From Elusimicrobiota bacterium (GTDB lineage Bacteria; Elusimicrobiota; UBA5214; JBBAAG01), in the NCBI GenBank assembly GCA_041658405.1, contig JBBAAG010000008.1, positions 9,210 to 73,209 on the forward strand: 64,000 nucleotides of DNA, written 5' to 3'. Position 1 is the first letter of the stretch. Each line of letters begins with the position of its first letter. Shown here piece by piece: positions 63,133-64,000 of this stretch. Below the pieces are notes generated by a model that saw only the letters and a list, made by a program, of their open reading frames with translations, did no database searches and had not been told where the DNA came from. Position numbers and translations under genes: made by a program.

Positions 63133-63918
63133 ATGGTATCTGATTTAAAAATACCGGTATTGATCTCAGTACTCCTGCACTTATGCCTTTTCTGGATGAC
63201 ATCAATGAGTACAAAAAAAGTTTTCCTGCGCACACCTGGGATCATTGAAGTTGTGAGGGTAAGTTTACCTCCGTCAGCGGAAGAACTGGCTGCGGAAGCG
63301 GCTGCTAAAGCCGCAGCGGAGGCCGCTGTTATCCAGAAACAGGTGCAGAAAAGTAAGGCCGTAAATAAGGATGATGTTTTGGTTAAAGATAAAAAAAGTA
63401 CGCGCAGGCAACGGTTAGCGTTTAATCTTAATGATTTTAAACCTCAGAATATTATGCCTAAAAGTAACAGGTTTAAGAGTATAGAAAAAGATAGTACTGC
63501 GGGGAAAAACGCTATCCTCCCAAAAAATATTGTTACCGATGATATTGCAAAAAACATGAAGAATGCCGGTCAGGATGTTAGTCCATTCCAAAAAAATGTA
63601 TCTGGCCCTGCGGGGACTGGGTTGTCCGTAGATGCCGCTAAGTTTCCGTACTCCTACTACTTAGTTGCGGTAAAACAAAAGGTGGATACTAACTGGCGGT
63701 GGACAAGTGATAATGAAGTACTGAAAACTTTGATTTTGTTCCGGATACTCAGGGATGGTAAGATTGAAGATGTTAAAGTTGACAAGTCAAGCGGTGATCA
63801 GTTGTTTGATATAGCGGCACTACGCGCGGTGAAACTTTCTGACCCGTTACCGCCGTTGCCGGAAGGATATAAAGAAGAATATTTGAGGGTGTATTATGTA
63901 TTTACGAGGTTCAAGTAA
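63133..63918 (+). CDS. TonB/TolA-type energy transducer
   Basis: 261 residues. N-terminal TM at about 8-25 (PVLISVLLHLCLFWMTSM), an Ala/Glu/Lys-rich helical stretch (AEEL..AAEAAAKAAAEAAV), and a TonB-family C-terminal domain (VAVKQKVDTNWRW, FRILRDGKIEDVKVDKSSGDQLFDIAALRAVK, PLPPLPEGY). In this position it probably serves the Tol role (TolA); TonB-like transport is the alternative. No exbB/tolQ or tolR gene is in the window. Confidence 0.85.
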   Translation: MVSDLKIPVLISVLLHLCLFWMTSMSTKKVFLRTPGIIEVVRVSLPPSAEELAAEAAAKAAAEAAVIQKQVQKSKAVNKDDVLVKDKKSTRRQRLAFNLNDFKPQNIMPKSNRFKSIEKDSTAGKNAILPKNIVTDDIAKNMKNAGQDVSPFQKNVSGPAGTGLSVDAAKFPYSYYLVAVKQKVDTNWRWTSDNEVLKTLILFRILRDGKIEDVKVDKSSGDQLFDIAALRAVKLSDPLPPLPEGYKEEYLRVYYVFTRFK

Positions 63919-63919
63919 A

Positions 63920-64000
63920 ATGATGGTAAGAATGTATCTAACAATGCTAAGTATTGTGTGTGTTATCATTTCGGGAACCGTATCACCGTTACGCAGCGCT
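63920..64000 (+). CDS. Start of a secreted protein, probably TolB (cut by window edge)
   Basis: ATG 63920 opens a frame of 27 codons to the window end: MMVRMYLTMLSIVCVIISGT, a signal peptide. Following pal, cpoB and a TolA-like gene, tolB is the expected member, but nothing beyond the signal peptide is visible. Confidence 0.5.
   Translation, partial: MMVRMYLTMLSIVCVIISGTVSPLRSA

Overview
This is a chromosomal window from an uncultured diderm bacterium. It carries a bacterial spc/alpha ribosomal operon tail, a rod-shape/peptidoglycan cluster, and an outer-membrane Pal/CpoB/TonB-type module. Lipoboxes, a Spy-like periplasmic protein and DUF2723/beta-helix surface proteins fit the same picture. 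Base composition is moderate, by eye roughly 40-45% GC in the core and clearly lower in the accessory islands. The gene content resembles Elusimicrobiota/Firestonebacteria/Goldbacteria-like lineages, but no taxon can be fixed from the sequence alone.

Layout. 1-6605: rplO(3' part)-secY-adk-map-infA-rpmJ-rpsM-rpsK-rpsD-rpoA-rplQ. 6668-15581: mreB-mreC-mreD-mrdA and rodA, split by two opposite-strand genes (a DUF2723 membrane protein and a secreted beta-helix protein). 15571-19927: a two-part radical SAM protein and a sensor kinase. 20092-27625: a restriction-modification island with a small membrane protein, a type III-like mod, an AlbA_2/ATPase gene and a res helicase-nuclease. It lies between the kinase and a receiver-protein/diguanylate-cyclase pair (27689-29217). 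29224-37168: a cluster of two xylose-isomerase-like TIM barrels (one lacking its metal ligands), a ferredoxin-fused aldo/keto reductase, a DUF362 Fe-S protein, a serine hydrolase, a DUF4015 lipoprotein, a GT2 glycosyltransferase and a metallo-beta-lactamase-fold hydrolase.

37200-43900 is an AT-rich accessory island. It begins at a truncated gene leader fused to a tRNA 3'-end-like sequence. It contains two related 118- and 145-bp inverted-repeat elements with IS21-like ends (37781-37898 and 43703-43847), an ORF6N gene cut by the first element, several small membrane proteins, a HEPN-like protein, and three copies (one whole, two broken) of a DUF5679 zinc-ribbon gene.

43948-50767: parA, then homoserine dehydrogenase and threonine synthase separated by a sensor kinase and a heparinase-like lyase. 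50816-64000: DUF3467, cinA, a polysaccharide deacetylase, ruvX, mltG, an ECF sigma/anti-sigma pair followed by Spy-like, FecR-domain and HGSNAT-like genes, uvrA, then pal-cpoB-tonB/tolA and the start of a secreted protein that is probably tolB.

Most genes are on the + strand in tight, often overlapping operons, using AGGAGG-type ribosome binding sites and a fair number of TTG/GTG starts. The most unusual parts are the paired short elements and shuffled DUF5679 remnants in the 37-44 kb island, the mosaic restriction operon, and the metal-site-less isomerase homologue.
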